From positions 1 through 64,000 of the forward strand of contig NZ_SLWW01000001.1 of assembly GCF_004342445.1 (NCBI RefSeq): a stretch of DNA of 64,000 nucleotides, given 5' to 3'. The notes beneath the pieces are model-generated. The model did not search any database. It saw only the letters and a program-made list of their open reading frames with translations, and had not been told where the DNA came from. Position numbers and translations under genes: made by a program. Shown one piece after another: positions 21,742 to 30,255 of this stretch; within the stretch, counting starts at the first letter, position 1, and each line of letters begins with the position of its first letter. The stretch is from Rhodovulum euryhalinum (GTDB taxonomy: Bacteria; Pseudomonadota; Alphaproteobacteria; Rhodobacterales; Rhodobacteraceae).

Positions 21742-22785
21742 TCAGCCCCGCCCGCAGACCGGACAGCCCGGCCGCCGCTTGAGCGCGATCACCCGCGTGT
21801 CTGCGTAAAGCGCGTCATAGATCAGCATCCGCCCGCGCAGCCCCTCGCCCGCCCCGGTCAGCGCCTTGATCGCCTCGACCGCCATCATCGTCCCCATGAC
21901 ACCGGGCAGCGGCCCGACCACGCCCGCCTCGGCGCAGGAGGGCGCCAGCCCCGGCGCGGGGGCCTCGGGAAAGATGCAGGCATAGCAGGGCGTGCCGCGG
22001 GCGGGATCATATAGGCTGATCTGTCCTTCCCATTGGGCGATGGCGGCAGCGACAAGCGGCGTGCCTGTTTCCACCGCGACCCGGTTCACCAGATAGCGCG
22101 TCTCGAAATTGTCCGACCCGTCGAGGATCAGGTCATACTCGGCAAACAGCAACCGCGCCGTCGTCTCGTCCAGCCGCCGGTTATAGGGCCGGACCTCGAC
22201 GAAGGGGTTCTGCCCGAGGATCGCCTCCTTGGCCGAAAACACCTTGGGCAGGCCGATCCGTGCATCGGTATGGATCACCTGGCGCTGGAGGTTCGAGTTC
22301 GACACGATGTCGTCATCGACCACCCCCAGCGTGCCTACGCCGGCGGCCCCCAGATACATCAGCGCCGGCGAGCCGAGCCCGCCTGCACCGATCACCAGCA
22401 CCTTCGCCTGTTTCAGCCGCTTCTGTCCCGGACCGCCGATCTCGCGCAGCACGATGTGGCGGGCATAGCGGTCAAGCTCGGTGGCGCGGAACGGACCCGA
22501 CGCCACGGGCGCCTGCCTGGACGCATGCCGCGCTGCCCGACGCCGCAGCGCGCGCAGGCCCGCACGGTAACCCAGCACCGCGGCCACCGCGCCCCCCAGA
22601 GCGAGCCAGCCTTCGGGCGATCCACCAATCGCGCGTTTCAGGGGATGGGGTGCGGGCAATGCCAGTTGAACCGCCAGAACAGCGGCGTACAGCGCCGCGA
22701 TCATCGCCCAGCGCCCCGGTGGCGGCACCTTCATCAGCGCGCCAATCGCCCAGAGCGCCAGCGCGAGCCCCAGGACCAGCCCCAT
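21742..22785 (-). CDS. MoeB/ThiF-family adenylyltransferase with N-terminal membrane segments
   Basis: This 347-residue E1-like enzyme activates the C-terminus of a sulfur-carrier protein (MoaD or ThiS). The core begins RYARHIVLREIGGPGQKRL with nucleotide loop VIGAGGLGSPALMYLG. It has CYAC and CPVC zinc pairs and a probable active cysteine in PSCAEAGVVGP. It lacks a rhodanese domain. An extra 80 or so residues at the N-terminus contain three hydrophobic stretches, suggesting membrane tethering. The start overlaps the dut stop (ATGA). Confidence 0.85.
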   Translation of the reverse strand: MGLVLGLALALWAIGALMKVPPPGRWAMIAALYAAVLAVQLALPAPHPLKRAIGGSPEGWLALGGAVAAVLGYRAGLRALRRRAARHASRQAPVASGPFRATELDRYARHIVLREIGGPGQKRLKQAKVLVIGAGGLGSPALMYLGAAGVGTLGVVDDDIVSNSNLQRQVIHTDARIGLPKVFSAKEAILGQNPFVEVRPYNRRLDETTARLLFAEYDLILDGSDNFETRYLVNRVAVETGTPLVAAAIAQWEGQISLYDPARGTPCYACIFPEAPAPGLAPSCAEAGVVGPLPGVMGTMMAVEAIKALTGAGEGLRGRMLIYDALYADTRVIALKRRPGCPVCGRG

Positions 22786-23252
22786 CAGCCCCGCCCCGTC
22801 GAGCCGAAGCCGCCCTCTCCCCGACCGGTCGGATCCAGCGTGTCGACCACCGCGAAGGCGGCCTGCACCACGGGGGCCACGATCATCTGCGCGATCCGGT
22901 CGCCGTGGTGGATGGTGTAGGGCTCGGCTCCGAGATTCACCAGCAGCACGCCCAGCGGCCCGCGATAGTCGCTGTCGATGGTGCCGGGCGTGTTGGGCAG
23001 GGTGATCCCATGCTTCAGCGCCAGCCCCGACCGCGGCCTGATCTGCACCTCGAAACCGGGGGGGAAGGCCATGCGGAACCCTGTCGGCGCGATCCGGCGC
23101 TGCATCGGTTGCAGGGTGAAGCCAGCCGCGCGAATGTCGGGCGGCAGGTTGGCGCGAATGTCCGCGCCAGCCGCCCCCGCGGTCTCGTACGAGGGCAGCG
23201 GCAGGTCGCGGTCGGCCCAGTCCTCCCACAGGATGCGCAAGGTGGGTCTCAT
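22785..23252 (-). CDS. dut: Deoxyuridine 5'-triphosphate nucleotidohydrolase
   Basis: dUTPase hydrolyses dUTP to dUMP, keeping uracil out of DNA and feeding dTMP synthesis. At 155 residues it is a normal trimeric enzyme. Motifs visible in order are [43 protein letters not shown] and the C-terminal arm [11 protein letters not shown]. It overlaps both neighbours by a few bases (coaBC upstream, moeB downstream), as in a coupled operon. Confidence 0.96.
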   Translation of the reverse strand: MRPTLRILWEDWADRDLPLPSYETAGAAGADIRANLPPDIRAAGFTLQPMQRRIAPTGFRMAFPPGFEVQIRPRSGLALKHGITLPNTPGTIDSDYRGPLGVLLVNLGAEPYTIHHGDRIAQMIVAPVVQAAFAVVDTLDPTGRGEGGFGSTGRG

Positions 23253-24445
23253 GCCAGCGCCTCGGCGATCCGCTGGGCAAGGCGCTGGGCGACCTCGTGC
23301 TTGGTCAGCCGCGGCCAGGTCTCGGCGCCCTCGGCGGTGATCAGCGTCACCTCGTTCTCGGCCCCGCCCATGATCCCGGTCGCGGGCGAGACATCGTTTG
23401 CCACGATCCAGTCGCACCCCTTTCGGCCGCGCTTGGCGCGGGCATGGGCCTCGACGTCATGCGTTTCGGCCGCGAAACCGACCACCAGCCGCGGGCGGCC
23501 CTTGGACAGCCCCGCGACGGTCGCGAGGATGTCAGGGTTCTCGGCGAACTCCAGCGCCGGGGCCCTTCCCGACCCGTCCTTCTTCATCTTCTGCCCGGCC
23601 GCGTTCGCCACGCGCCAGTCGGCCACGGCAGCGGCAAAGACCGCCGCCTCGGCGGGCAGCGCGGCCTGCACGGCCTCCAGCATCTCGCGTGCGGTCTCGA
23701 CCCGCACCACCTGGACGCCCGCGGGCGGGGCCACGGTCGCGGGGCCGGTCACGAACACGACCTCGGCGCCCAGCCCCGCCAGCGCCCGGGCAATCGCCGT
23801 GCCCTGCGCGCCCGAGGACCGGTTGGCAATGTAACGCACCGGGTCGATGGGCTCATGCGTCGGCCCCGAGGTCACGACGATGCGCCGCCCCTTCAGCGGC
23901 CCATCGGCCAGCGCCGCCTCGATGGCGGCGAGGATCTCGGGCACCTCGGCCATGCGCCCGGGCCCGAACTCGCCACAGGCCATGTCGCCCTCGTTCGGGC
24001 CGACGACGCGGACGCCATCGCCGCGCAAGGTCGCAAGGTTCCGCCGCGTCGCCGGATGCTGCCACATCCGCACGTTCATCGCGGGCGCGACCAGGACGGG
24101 CGTGTCGGTGGCCAGCAGCAGCGTGGAGGCCAGGTCGTCGGCATGCCCGCCCGCCATCCTGGCCATCAGGTCTGCCGTTGCAGGCGCCACCACCACCAGA
24201 TCGGCCGAGCGCGAGAGCTGGATATGCCCCATTTCGGCCTCGTCGGTCAGGTCGAACAAGTCACGAAAGACCTTTTCCCCCGCCAGTGCCGACAGCGACA
24301 GGGGGGTGACGAATTCCGCCGCGGCCCGCGTCATCACCGGGGTGACCGCCGCCCCCCGCTCGCGCAGGCGGCGGATCAGGTCCAGAACCTTGTAGGCGGC
24401 GATGCCGCCCGAGACGATCAGCAGAATACGTTTGCCGGACAGCAT
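23249..24445 (-). CDS. coaBC: Bifunctional phosphopantothenoylcysteine decarboxylase/synthetase
   Basis: CoaBC makes 4'-phosphopantetheine for coenzyme A. The N-terminal CoaC flavoprotein half starts [23 protein letters not shown] and has [12 protein letters not shown] with the active-site Asn-Met. The CoaB half has [22 protein letters not shown] and FAAAVADWR. Length (398) is typical. It lies 63 bases downstream of chaN and overlaps dut. Confidence 0.96.
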   Translation of the reverse strand: MLSGKRILLIVSGGIAAYKVLDLIRRLRERGAAVTPVMTRAAAEFVTPLSLSALAGEKVFRDLFDLTDEAEMGHIQLSRSADLVVVAPATADLMARMAGGHADDLASTLLLATDTPVLVAPAMNVRMWQHPATRRNLATLRGDGVRVVGPNEGDMACGEFGPGRMAEVPEILAAIEAALADGPLKGRRIVVTSGPTHEPIDPVRYIANRSSGAQGTAIARALAGLGAEVVFVTGPATVAPPAGVQVVRVETAREMLEAVQAALPAEAAVFAAAVADWRVANAAGQKMKKDGSGRAPALEFAENPDILATVAGLSKGRPRLVVGFAAETHDVEAHARAKRGRKGCDWIVANDVSPATGIMGGAENEVTLITAEGAETWPRLTKHEVAQRLAQRIAEALA

Positions 24446-24508
24446 GGGATCCGCCCTCGGATTAGCGCCTGCCAGACTGTCTAGGCCGCAGCCGGGGTCG
24501 AGACAAGC

Positions 24509-25327
24509 TCAGTTGCCCCTCAGGCCTTCGCACGGGTCGGGCCGCTCGGCGGGATCGGTCACCAGCCACAGGTCGAAGGGCGGGGTCTCGCCGGGGGGCG
24601 CCTCGAGCTGGCCGATGGCAAGCACCCGCGCCCCGGGCGCGACACGGGCCAGCGCCCGGCCCATGCCCCAGTCGGTGCGCGCATGGCCGTTGCCGGTGAT
24701 GACCGCGACCGGGCCACCGGTGTCGTCCAGTGCGGCCCGCGCGGCGCGGGCGAGCGCGGCGTCGCGCAACCGCTGCGCCTCGACCATGCCGCCCATCATC
24801 TCGGCGGGCATGGCGTTGCAATGGGCCTCCATCTGGCCCGCTTCGCGGGCGGCCTGCTCGTCCCCGGGCAGGGGATCGGCCAGCCCATAGGCCGACGCCT
24901 CGTCGCCAAAGACCACCGCGGCCCCCTCGCCCACGGACCGGCGCACCTCGCCGCGGGGCAGCGCCGCACCGTAGACGGCCGCCCCGGGCGCGGCGGTGAA
25001 GATCGGGTGGTACATCGCGAAATCAGGCCAGCCGGACTCTGCCCAGCCCAGCGCCGCGCCCAGCGCCGATGCATCGCCACGGATATCTGGTGTTACCCGC
25101 GCCGCCTGCTCGGGCGTCAGCATCTCGAAGACCAGCGCAGCGGGCCGGATCGCCGCAACGGCGGCGGCCTGGTTTGCATGGTGAATCGGGTTGTCGTGAA
25201 TCTCGCCCAGGATGACCACATCGGCAGGCGGAAGATCGGAAAGAGACGCCGGGGCGATCTGCTCGGCCCCGGCGGCGGTGGCGAAGGACAATGCGGCAAG
25301 CGCGGATCGGAAACAGAGGTATCTCAC
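24509..25327 (-). CDS. ChaN family protein (haem-binding lipoprotein-like)
   Basis: This 272-residue protein has a signal-like N-terminus (CFRSALAALSFATAAGA) but no clear lipobox cysteine at the cleavage point. The body has ADVVILGEIHDNPIHHANQAA and ITGNGHARTDWGMGRAL, typical of the ChaN/DUF399 family, in which Campylobacter ChaN binds haem pairs. Function here is inferred from family only. It overlaps the rpoH stop by four bases, so it may share rpoH-directed stress expression. Confidence 0.8.
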   Translation of the reverse strand: MRYLCFRSALAALSFATAAGAEQIAPASLSDLPPADVVILGEIHDNPIHHANQAAAVAAIRPAALVFEMLTPEQAARVTPDIRGDASALGAALGWAESGWPDFAMYHPIFTAAPGAAVYGAALPRGEVRRSVGEGAAVVFGDEASAYGLADPLPGDEQAAREAGQMEAHCNAMPAEMMGGMVEAQRLRDAALARAARAALDDTGGPVAVITGNGHARTDWGMGRALARVAPGARVLAIGQLEAPPGETPPFDLWLVTDPAERPDPCEGLRGN

Positions 25328-26202
25328 AAGAGGAAGTGATGCACCTCGGGCGATTGGGTTTCAAGGCTCTTGCGCATCTTGCCGAACGCCGCCGCCTCAA
25401 GCTGGCGCACACGCTCCTTGGAAAGGCCCAACTCGTTGCCGAGACTTTCAAGCGTCCGGGGCTCTTCGCGGAGCTTGCGTTCCTGCACGATGAAGCGTTC
25501 GCGCTCGTTCAGTTCCGACAACGCATTGACCAGCCAGCCGCGCAACTGCGCCCGGTCGCGCCCGGTCTCGACGATGTCGGCGGCCTGAACCGAGTCGTCT
25601 TCGATCGTCTCGATCCACTCGCGGCCCTCGTCGTCGGTCGACTGGGTGGCGTTCAGCGAGAAATCAGAGCCTGCAAGGCGCCCCTCCATCATCTCGACAT
25701 CGGCGAGCGGAACGCCCACCTCGGTCGCGATCATCTGGCGCAACTGGTGACGGTCGGGCAACTCGCCGCGCGCGCTTGCCTCGCGTTCCAGGCGCGCCTG
25801 AACGCGGCGCATGTTGAAGAAGAGCGACTTCTGCGACGAGGTCGACCCGGTGCGCACCATCGACCAGTTGCGCATCACGTAGTCCTGGATCGACGCCTTG
25901 ATCCACCAGACCGCATAGGTCGAGAAACGCACACCCCGGTCGGGGTCGAACTTGTCCGCGGCCTTCATCAGGCCAAGGCTTGCCTCTTGAATCAGGTCGT
26001 TCATCGGCGCGCCATAGCGCTTGAACTTGGCCGCCATGGAAATCGCCAGCCGCATGTAGGCGGTGATCAACCGGTGCAGGGCTGCCTCGTCGCGCTGATC
26101 GCGCCATGCATAGGCAAGCGCCAGTTCGGTTTCCGCATCCAGCAGTTCGGCCTTCATGGCCTTCCGTGAAAGCGCCGTCGAGTCGTATCCATCGAGAGCC
26201 AT
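25324..26202 (-). CDS. rpoH: RNA polymerase sigma-32 factor, RpoHII type
   Basis: This 292-residue heat-shock-type sigma factor has region 2 with RFSTYAVWWIKASIQDYVMRN (about 92-112). The sigma-32 box region reads SSQKSLFFNMRR, and region 4 has LGNELGLSKERVRQLEAAA. Wording such as WWIKASIQDYVMRNWSMV matches my recollection of Rhodobacter RpoHII, the sigma of the singlet-oxygen/oxidative response, rather than RpoHI. A near-perfect RpoE-type promoter supports this. The start ATG at 26202 has GGGAGGG just upstream. Confidence 0.93.
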   Translation of the reverse strand: MALDGYDSTALSRKAMKAELLDAETELALAYAWRDQRDEAALHRLITAYMRLAISMAAKFKRYGAPMNDLIQEASLGLMKAADKFDPDRGVRFSTYAVWWIKASIQDYVMRNWSMVRTGSTSSQKSLFFNMRRVQARLEREASARGELPDRHQLRQMIATEVGVPLADVEMMEGRLAGSDFSLNATQSTDDEGREWIETIEDDSVQAADIVETGRDRAQLRGWLVNALSELNERERFIVQERKLREEPRTLESLGNELGLSKERVRQLEAAAFGKMRKSLETQSPEVHHFLL

Positions 26203-26258
26203 GCTAACCCTCCCCGTTCTGGCTATGTGGTCTTCGGTTCCCGGATCGTTTTTGTTTC

Positions 26259-26287
26259 GTTTACGCAGCAGATTTCGAATTGGATCA
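26259..26287 (-). promoter_or_regulatory. ECF11 (RpoE/ChrR-type) promoter of rpoH
   Basis: Read on the minus strand, TGATCC (26287-26282) is followed by exactly 18 bases and TAAAC (26263-26259). From memory the Rhodobacter RpoE consensus is TGATCC-N18-TAAGA. The start site would fall near 26252, leaving a leader of about 50 bases. This is the arrangement known for rpoHII in R. sphaeroides. Confidence 0.75.
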
Positions 26288-26325
26288 CAGAAGATTTGAT
26301 TCCTTCCAGATCGACACGCAGGACT

Positions 26326-26345
26326 TGTGTGCACAAACGCACACA
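26326..26345. repeat. Inverted repeat TGTGTGC-N6-GCACACA, possible operator
   Basis: A perfect 7-6-7 dyad sits about 40 bases upstream of the RpoE-type -35 of rpoH, in the interval shared with comM. It has operator geometry but I do not recognise the regulator. The rest of 26203-26523 holds the rpoH promoter, a GTAA/TTAACC motif group near comM and otherwise unassigned sequence. Confidence 0.4.
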
Positions 26346-26462
26346 TTTGCGTGAGGCAGCGACCGCCGGGCGGTCTTGCACAATGCGGCGGTACCGCGTG
26401 AAGCGCCGTTCTGGTGGCCTGTTCGCCGGGCTGTGGAAAAACCGTCGCGCCGCACACCGGCG

Positions 26463-26503
26463 TTTACCATTCGGTAACCATGCGGGCGTAGCCGTTAACC
26501 ATT
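26463..26503 (+). promoter_or_regulatory. Possible CtrA-type sites before comM
   Basis: TTTA-N7-GTAA (26463-26477) is one mismatch per half from the CtrA box TTAA-N7-TTAA, and TTAACCATT (26495-26503) is a CtrA-like half site. Both lie within 61 bases of the comM start. CtrA control of comM has been described in Rhodobacter capsulatus, to my recollection. The match is modest. Confidence 0.35.
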
Positions 26504-26523
26504 CCTGAGTGCGGGAGCGGGTG

Positions 26524-28035
26524 ATGGTGTCGCGGGCCTATACGGTTGCCTTCGAAGGGATCGAGGCGAGGGTGGTCGAGGTGCAATGCTCGGTCTCGGC
26601 CGGCCTGCCCGCCTTTTCCATCGTCGGGCTGCCCGACAAGGCCGTCAGCGAGGCGCGCGACCGTCTGCGCGCGGCGCTGGTAGCGATGGGCGTGGCACTG
26701 CCGTCGAAACGGATCACGGTGAACCTGTCGCCCGCCGACCTGCCCAAGGAGGGGTCGCATTTCGACCTGCCGATCGCTGTGGCGTTGCTGGCCGCGCTGG
26801 ACGTCATCCCGCGGGATGCGGCCGAGGGCACCGTTTCGCTGGGCGAGTTGTCGCTCGACGGGCGGCTGGTGCCGGTCGTGGGCGCCCTGCCCGCCGCGAT
26901 GGCCGCCGCCGAGGAGGACCGCGCGCTGCTCTGCCCGCGCGCCTGCGGGGCCGAGGCCGCCTGGGTCGGCGGCACGCAGGTTCTGGCCGCCCCTGACCTG
27001 ACCGCGGTTGTGCGCCATTTCACCGGCCAGGCCCCGCTGGCCCCGGCCGAGCCGGGCGAGGTGCGCACCGAGGCGCTGTCCCGCGACCTGTCGGACGTCA
27101 AGGGCCAGGAACGCGCCAAGCGCGCGCTGGAAATCGCGGCGGCCGGGCGGCATCACATGCTGATGGTGGGCGCACCGGGGTCGGGCAAGTCGATGCTGGC
27201 CGCCCGTATGCCGGGTATCCTGCCGCCGCTCTCGCCGGTCGAGGCGCTGGAAACCTCGATGATCCATTCCCTCGCGGGGCTTCTGGACGAGGGCGGCATC
27301 TCGCGCCACCGGCCCTTTCGCGAGCCGCACCACACCGCGTCGATGGCCGCCATCGTCGGCGGCGGGCGGGGGGCGAAACCGGGCGAGATCAGCCTCGCCC
27401 ACAATGGCGTGCTTTTCATGGACGAGTTCCCCGAATTTCCCCGCGCCGTTCTTGAAACCCTGCGCCAGCCGATCGAGACCGGCGAGGTCGTGGTGGCCCG
27501 CGCCAACGCGCACATGCGCTATCCCTGCCGCTTCCTGCTGGTCGCGGCCGCCAATCCCTGCAAATGCGGCTATCTGGCGGATCCGGCGCGCGCCTGCGCC
27601 CGCGTGCCCCAATGCGGCGAGGACTATCTCGGGCGCATCTCGGGGCCGCTGATGGACCGGTTCGACCTGCGCGTCGAGGTGCCGCCGGTCGCCTATTCCG
27701 ATCTCGACCTGCCCGCCACCGGCGAGCGGTCGGCAACGGTCGCGGACCGCGTTGCCGCCGCCCGCGCGACCCAGACAGCCCGCTTCGAAGGCCACCCCGG
27801 CGTGCGTGTCAACGCCGAGGCCGAAGGTGCCCTGCTGGAGCAGATCGCGACGCCCGATCCCGAGGGCCGCGCACTGCTGGCCAAGGTGGCCGAACGGTTC
27901 GGTCTGTCTGCGCGCGGCTATCACCGGGTACTGCGGGTTGCCCGCACAATCGCCGACCTCGATGGCGCCGCGACCGTCGCCCGCCCGCACGTGGCCGAGG
28001 CGGTCAGCTTCCGGCTGTCGGTGGGCGACGCCTGA
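26524..28035 (+). CDS. comM: ComM/YifB family AAA+ helicase (Mg chelatase-like)
   Basis: ComM promotes branch migration of incoming single-stranded DNA during transformation and, in Rhodobacter, gene-transfer-agent uptake. The 503-residue protein has the N-terminal Lon-like fold (VEVQCSVSAGLPAFSIVGLPDKA) and Walker A GAPGSGKS at 216-223. Walker B is VLFMDE at 296-301, followed by the cysteine cluster ANPCKCGYL...CARVPQC and a C-terminal Mg_chelatase_C domain. ATG 26524 is preferred to one five codons upstream. It converges with the regulator gene over a bidirectional hairpin. Confidence 0.93.
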   Translation: MVSRAYTVAFEGIEARVVEVQCSVSAGLPAFSIVGLPDKAVSEARDRLRAALVAMGVALPSKRITVNLSPADLPKEGSHFDLPIAVALLAALDVIPRDAAEGTVSLGELSLDGRLVPVVGALPAAMAAAEEDRALLCPRACGAEAAWVGGTQVLAAPDLTAVVRHFTGQAPLAPAEPGEVRTEALSRDLSDVKGQERAKRALEIAAAGRHHMLMVGAPGSGKSMLAARMPGILPPLSPVEALETSMIHSLAGLLDEGGISRHRPFREPHHTASMAAIVGGGRGAKPGEISLAHNGVLFMDEFPEFPRAVLETLRQPIETGEVVVARANAHMRYPCRFLLVAAANPCKCGYLADPARACARVPQCGEDYLGRISGPLMDRFDLRVEVPPVAYSDLDLPATGERSATVADRVAAARATQTARFEGHPGVRVNAEAEGALLEQIATPDPEGRALLAKVAERFGLSARGYHRVLRVARTIADLDGAATVARPHVAEAVSFRLSVGDA

Positions 28036-28047
28036 AGGCGTCAGGCG
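28029..28047. terminator. Bidirectional hairpin between comM and the TPR regulator
   Basis: CGCCTGA (28029-28035, including the comM stop) pairs perfectly with TCAGGCG (28041-28047) around a five-base loop. It can serve both convergent genes. No T runs are present. Confidence 0.5.
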
Positions 28048-28054
28048 TACCCCA

Positions 28055-29725
28055 TCAGTCGGAACGGCGGGGCCGCAGCGTCTCGCCCAAGGCCGCCATA
28101 AGCGCCGCGTCGGGAAACACCGTCGCGATCTCGTCCAGCGCATGCTCGACCGTCGTGCCCCGTTCGGCAAGCCTCGCGGCAGCCTGGTCGGCCGCGTGCC
28201 GATCGCCGCCAAGCCGCGCTGCAGCCAGCGCCAGCACCAGCCCGCGCGTGTCGCCGCTCTCGACGATGCGCCGGGCCTCGGCGGCAAAGTCCGGTGCATC
28301 GCCCCGCTGGAACGCCCCAAGGGCAAGCGGGATGCGATACCACCCCGGTGCGACCGGGAAATCCGCCAGCACCGCGCGGATCTCGGCCTCGCCCCCGGCC
28401 CAGTCGCCGGTCAGGCAGTCGAGCCAGCCACGCTTGACCCGGATCACCCGGTCTGACGGGTTCAGGTTCGCCGCCCGCGCCAACGCCCTTCCCGCCTCGT
28501 CAAAGCGCCCGAGCGCAGTCAGGATGGAGCCGAGCGACTCGTAGCCGTCCGCCCCTGTGGGATCGAGGAACACCGCCCGGTTCGCGGCCTCGAGCGCGGC
28601 GTCGATGGCGGCGCGCGACCGGGTCGGCCCGGCCTCCGACCAGTCGAGGAAACGCATGAAGGCCGCCGCCGCCCAGATCTGGCCCACACCGCTGGCCTGT
28701 GCCGTCAGCGCGTCCAGGCAGTCGCGTGCCCGTTCCCGCTCGCGCGCGGACTTCGTCAGGTCGAAGCTTTGCCATATCAGGTAGCACTGGAACTCGGAGA
28801 CGCGGCCACGGCGCCAGTCGAGGCGGCTTGCCTCGAGCCGCGCCCGGCCCTCGGAATCGATCGCGCCCAGCGGTCCGGCGATCCGCACGACCAGATCGTC
28901 AAGCTGGGCGTGCAGCGCCTCGGCACCCAGCATGTCGTCCTCGCTGAGCGTCACGCGGGACGCCCACAGGATGCTTTCGTCCTCTCCCCGAACAAGGTGC
29001 AGGTTCAGCATGCTTCCGCCCTCGGCCGGCTCAAGCGTCCCGGCCAGACGGAAATCCGCCTGCCGCCCGACGCCCTGCCCCGCGGCATCCGGAAGGAATA
29101 CTCGAAAGCTGCGGAAATGCGACAGCTCGGCGCCGAGAAACCCCGATATACCGACAGCGGGATAAACGCTTTCGGTGGCGGGGCGGTGGTCCTCGATCGG
29201 CTCCAGCCGGACGAGAGGATACTCGCCGCCCGGCACGTTCCGCAGGAGCGGCAGCGCCAGCACCAGCGCGACCACGCCCGCCGCGGCAAACGCGACCAGA
29301 CCGCTTGCAGCCCGGCCGAGACGCCCGAACGCGGGACGCTGTCCCGGCGTTGCGGGCACCACCTCGATTTCGTATTGGCCGCGCGGAATCCGGATTGCCA
29401 GGGAGTCGTTCCTGCCCGGTCCGTCGAAATAGGCGTCGAGGGTCTTGCGCAGCCGGGCGATCTCGACGCGGACGATCCCGTCAGAGGCGGGATCAAAATC
29501 CGCGGGGCGCCCCAGAACGTCGACCGCGACCGCGTACTCCTTGAGCTTCGTCCCCGGCGCAGTCGAGAGATGATGCGCCACGAGGTAGTCGAGCAGCCTG
29601 TGCCGCCGCGACCCCCGGTCAAGAACGCCCGCGCGAAGCAGACGCTCGACCTGCGCCGGAAGACCGTCCGTCGCGCATGCTCCGTCTGGATCGGGTCTGT
29701 CGGGGGAACCGGGCAAATGGGACAT
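28055..29725 (-). CDS. Membrane-anchored winged-helix/TPR regulator
   Basis: This 556-residue protein has an N-terminal winged-helix-like domain at about residues 40-122 (LLDYLVAHHLSTAPGTKLKE, then DGIVRVEIARLRKTLDAYF, ending IRIPRGQYEIEV). A single transmembrane segment follows near 139-160. A large extracytoplasmic-side region includes TPR-like repeats (NRAVFLDPTGADGYESLGSI, ARAANLNPSDRVIRVKRGWL). The plan resembles CadC-like sensors and alphaproteobacterial adenylate-cyclase-type regulators without a cyclase domain. Signal and targets are unknown. A 102-codon gene lies just upstream. Confidence 0.75.
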   Translation of the reverse strand: MSHLPGSPDRPDPDGACATDGLPAQVERLLRAGVLDRGSRRHRLLDYLVAHHLSTAPGTKLKEYAVAVDVLGRPADFDPASDGIVRVEIARLRKTLDAYFDGPGRNDSLAIRIPRGQYEIEVVPATPGQRPAFGRLGRAASGLVAFAAAGVVALVLALPLLRNVPGGEYPLVRLEPIEDHRPATESVYPAVGISGFLGAELSHFRSFRVFLPDAAGQGVGRQADFRLAGTLEPAEGGSMLNLHLVRGEDESILWASRVTLSEDDMLGAEALHAQLDDLVVRIAGPLGAIDSEGRARLEASRLDWRRGRVSEFQCYLIWQSFDLTKSARERERARDCLDALTAQASGVGQIWAAAAFMRFLDWSEAGPTRSRAAIDAALEAANRAVFLDPTGADGYESLGSILTALGRFDEAGRALARAANLNPSDRVIRVKRGWLDCLTGDWAGGEAEIRAVLADFPVAPGWYRIPLALGAFQRGDAPDFAAEARRIVESGDTRGLVLALAAARLGGDRHAADQAAARLAERGTTVEHALDEIATVFPDAALMAALGETLRPRRSD

Positions 29726-29804
29726 CGCACAAAAGGGACAAGACTATCTGAAACCAAGGATAGCTTGGCCCCGTGCAAAGCGGCAAGGCGACAGATGGGC
29801 AGGT

Positions 29805-30113
29805 TCAGCCCCGCGATCCGGTCCTTCCCCGCCCGGCCGTCAGGTCCGAGAAGATGCGCAACGCCTCGAGCGCAAAGCTGTCGAAATGGTGGTGCGCCGC
29901 GGGATTGTCCGACAGACCCGACACTTCGATGGTCTGGTCGAGCAGGCGCAGCAGGCGATCGAGGGCCTCCAGCGTCTCGGTACCCAGGTCGACGGGCGGG
30001 GCGGCAAGCGGGCGCGGCAGTGGAATCACCGTCGCCACCCCGCCGCCCGGCCTTGCCGCGGACCCGTCCGCACCCGCGGCAGGCCCAAATCTTTTCATGC
30101 ATGCGCCATCCAT
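29805..30113 (-). CDS. Hypothetical 102-residue protein upstream of the TPR regulator
   Basis: I do not recognise it. Starting at ATG 30113 (GGAG eight bases upstream) it reads MDGACMKRFGPAAGADG, then a proline/glycine-rich stretch. A helical C-terminal half follows (LETLDRLLRLLDQTIEVSG-like, then SFALEALRIFSDLTAG). It has no signal peptide or membrane segment. It lies 79 bases upstream of the regulator in the same direction, so the two may be co-expressed. A longer in-frame start at 30230 exists but overlaps GC-poor leader sequence. Confidence 0.55.
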   Translation of the reverse strand: MDGACMKRFGPAAGADGSAARPGGGVATVIPLPRPLAAPPVDLGTETLEALDRLLRLLDQTIEVSGLSDNPAAHHHFDSFALEALRIFSDLTAGRGRTGSRG

Positions 30114-30255
30114 ACTGTTCACTCCGTCCAATCGGTCCGCATATTCTTCTTCGCGCTGCCACGCGAAGCGGCCTATCCGAAAGGTCGGGTTTCGCAACGT
30201 ACGTGCGGGTACTTGCGGTACAATGCGCACCCGGCGTGCAGGCGGGCGGACCGCG

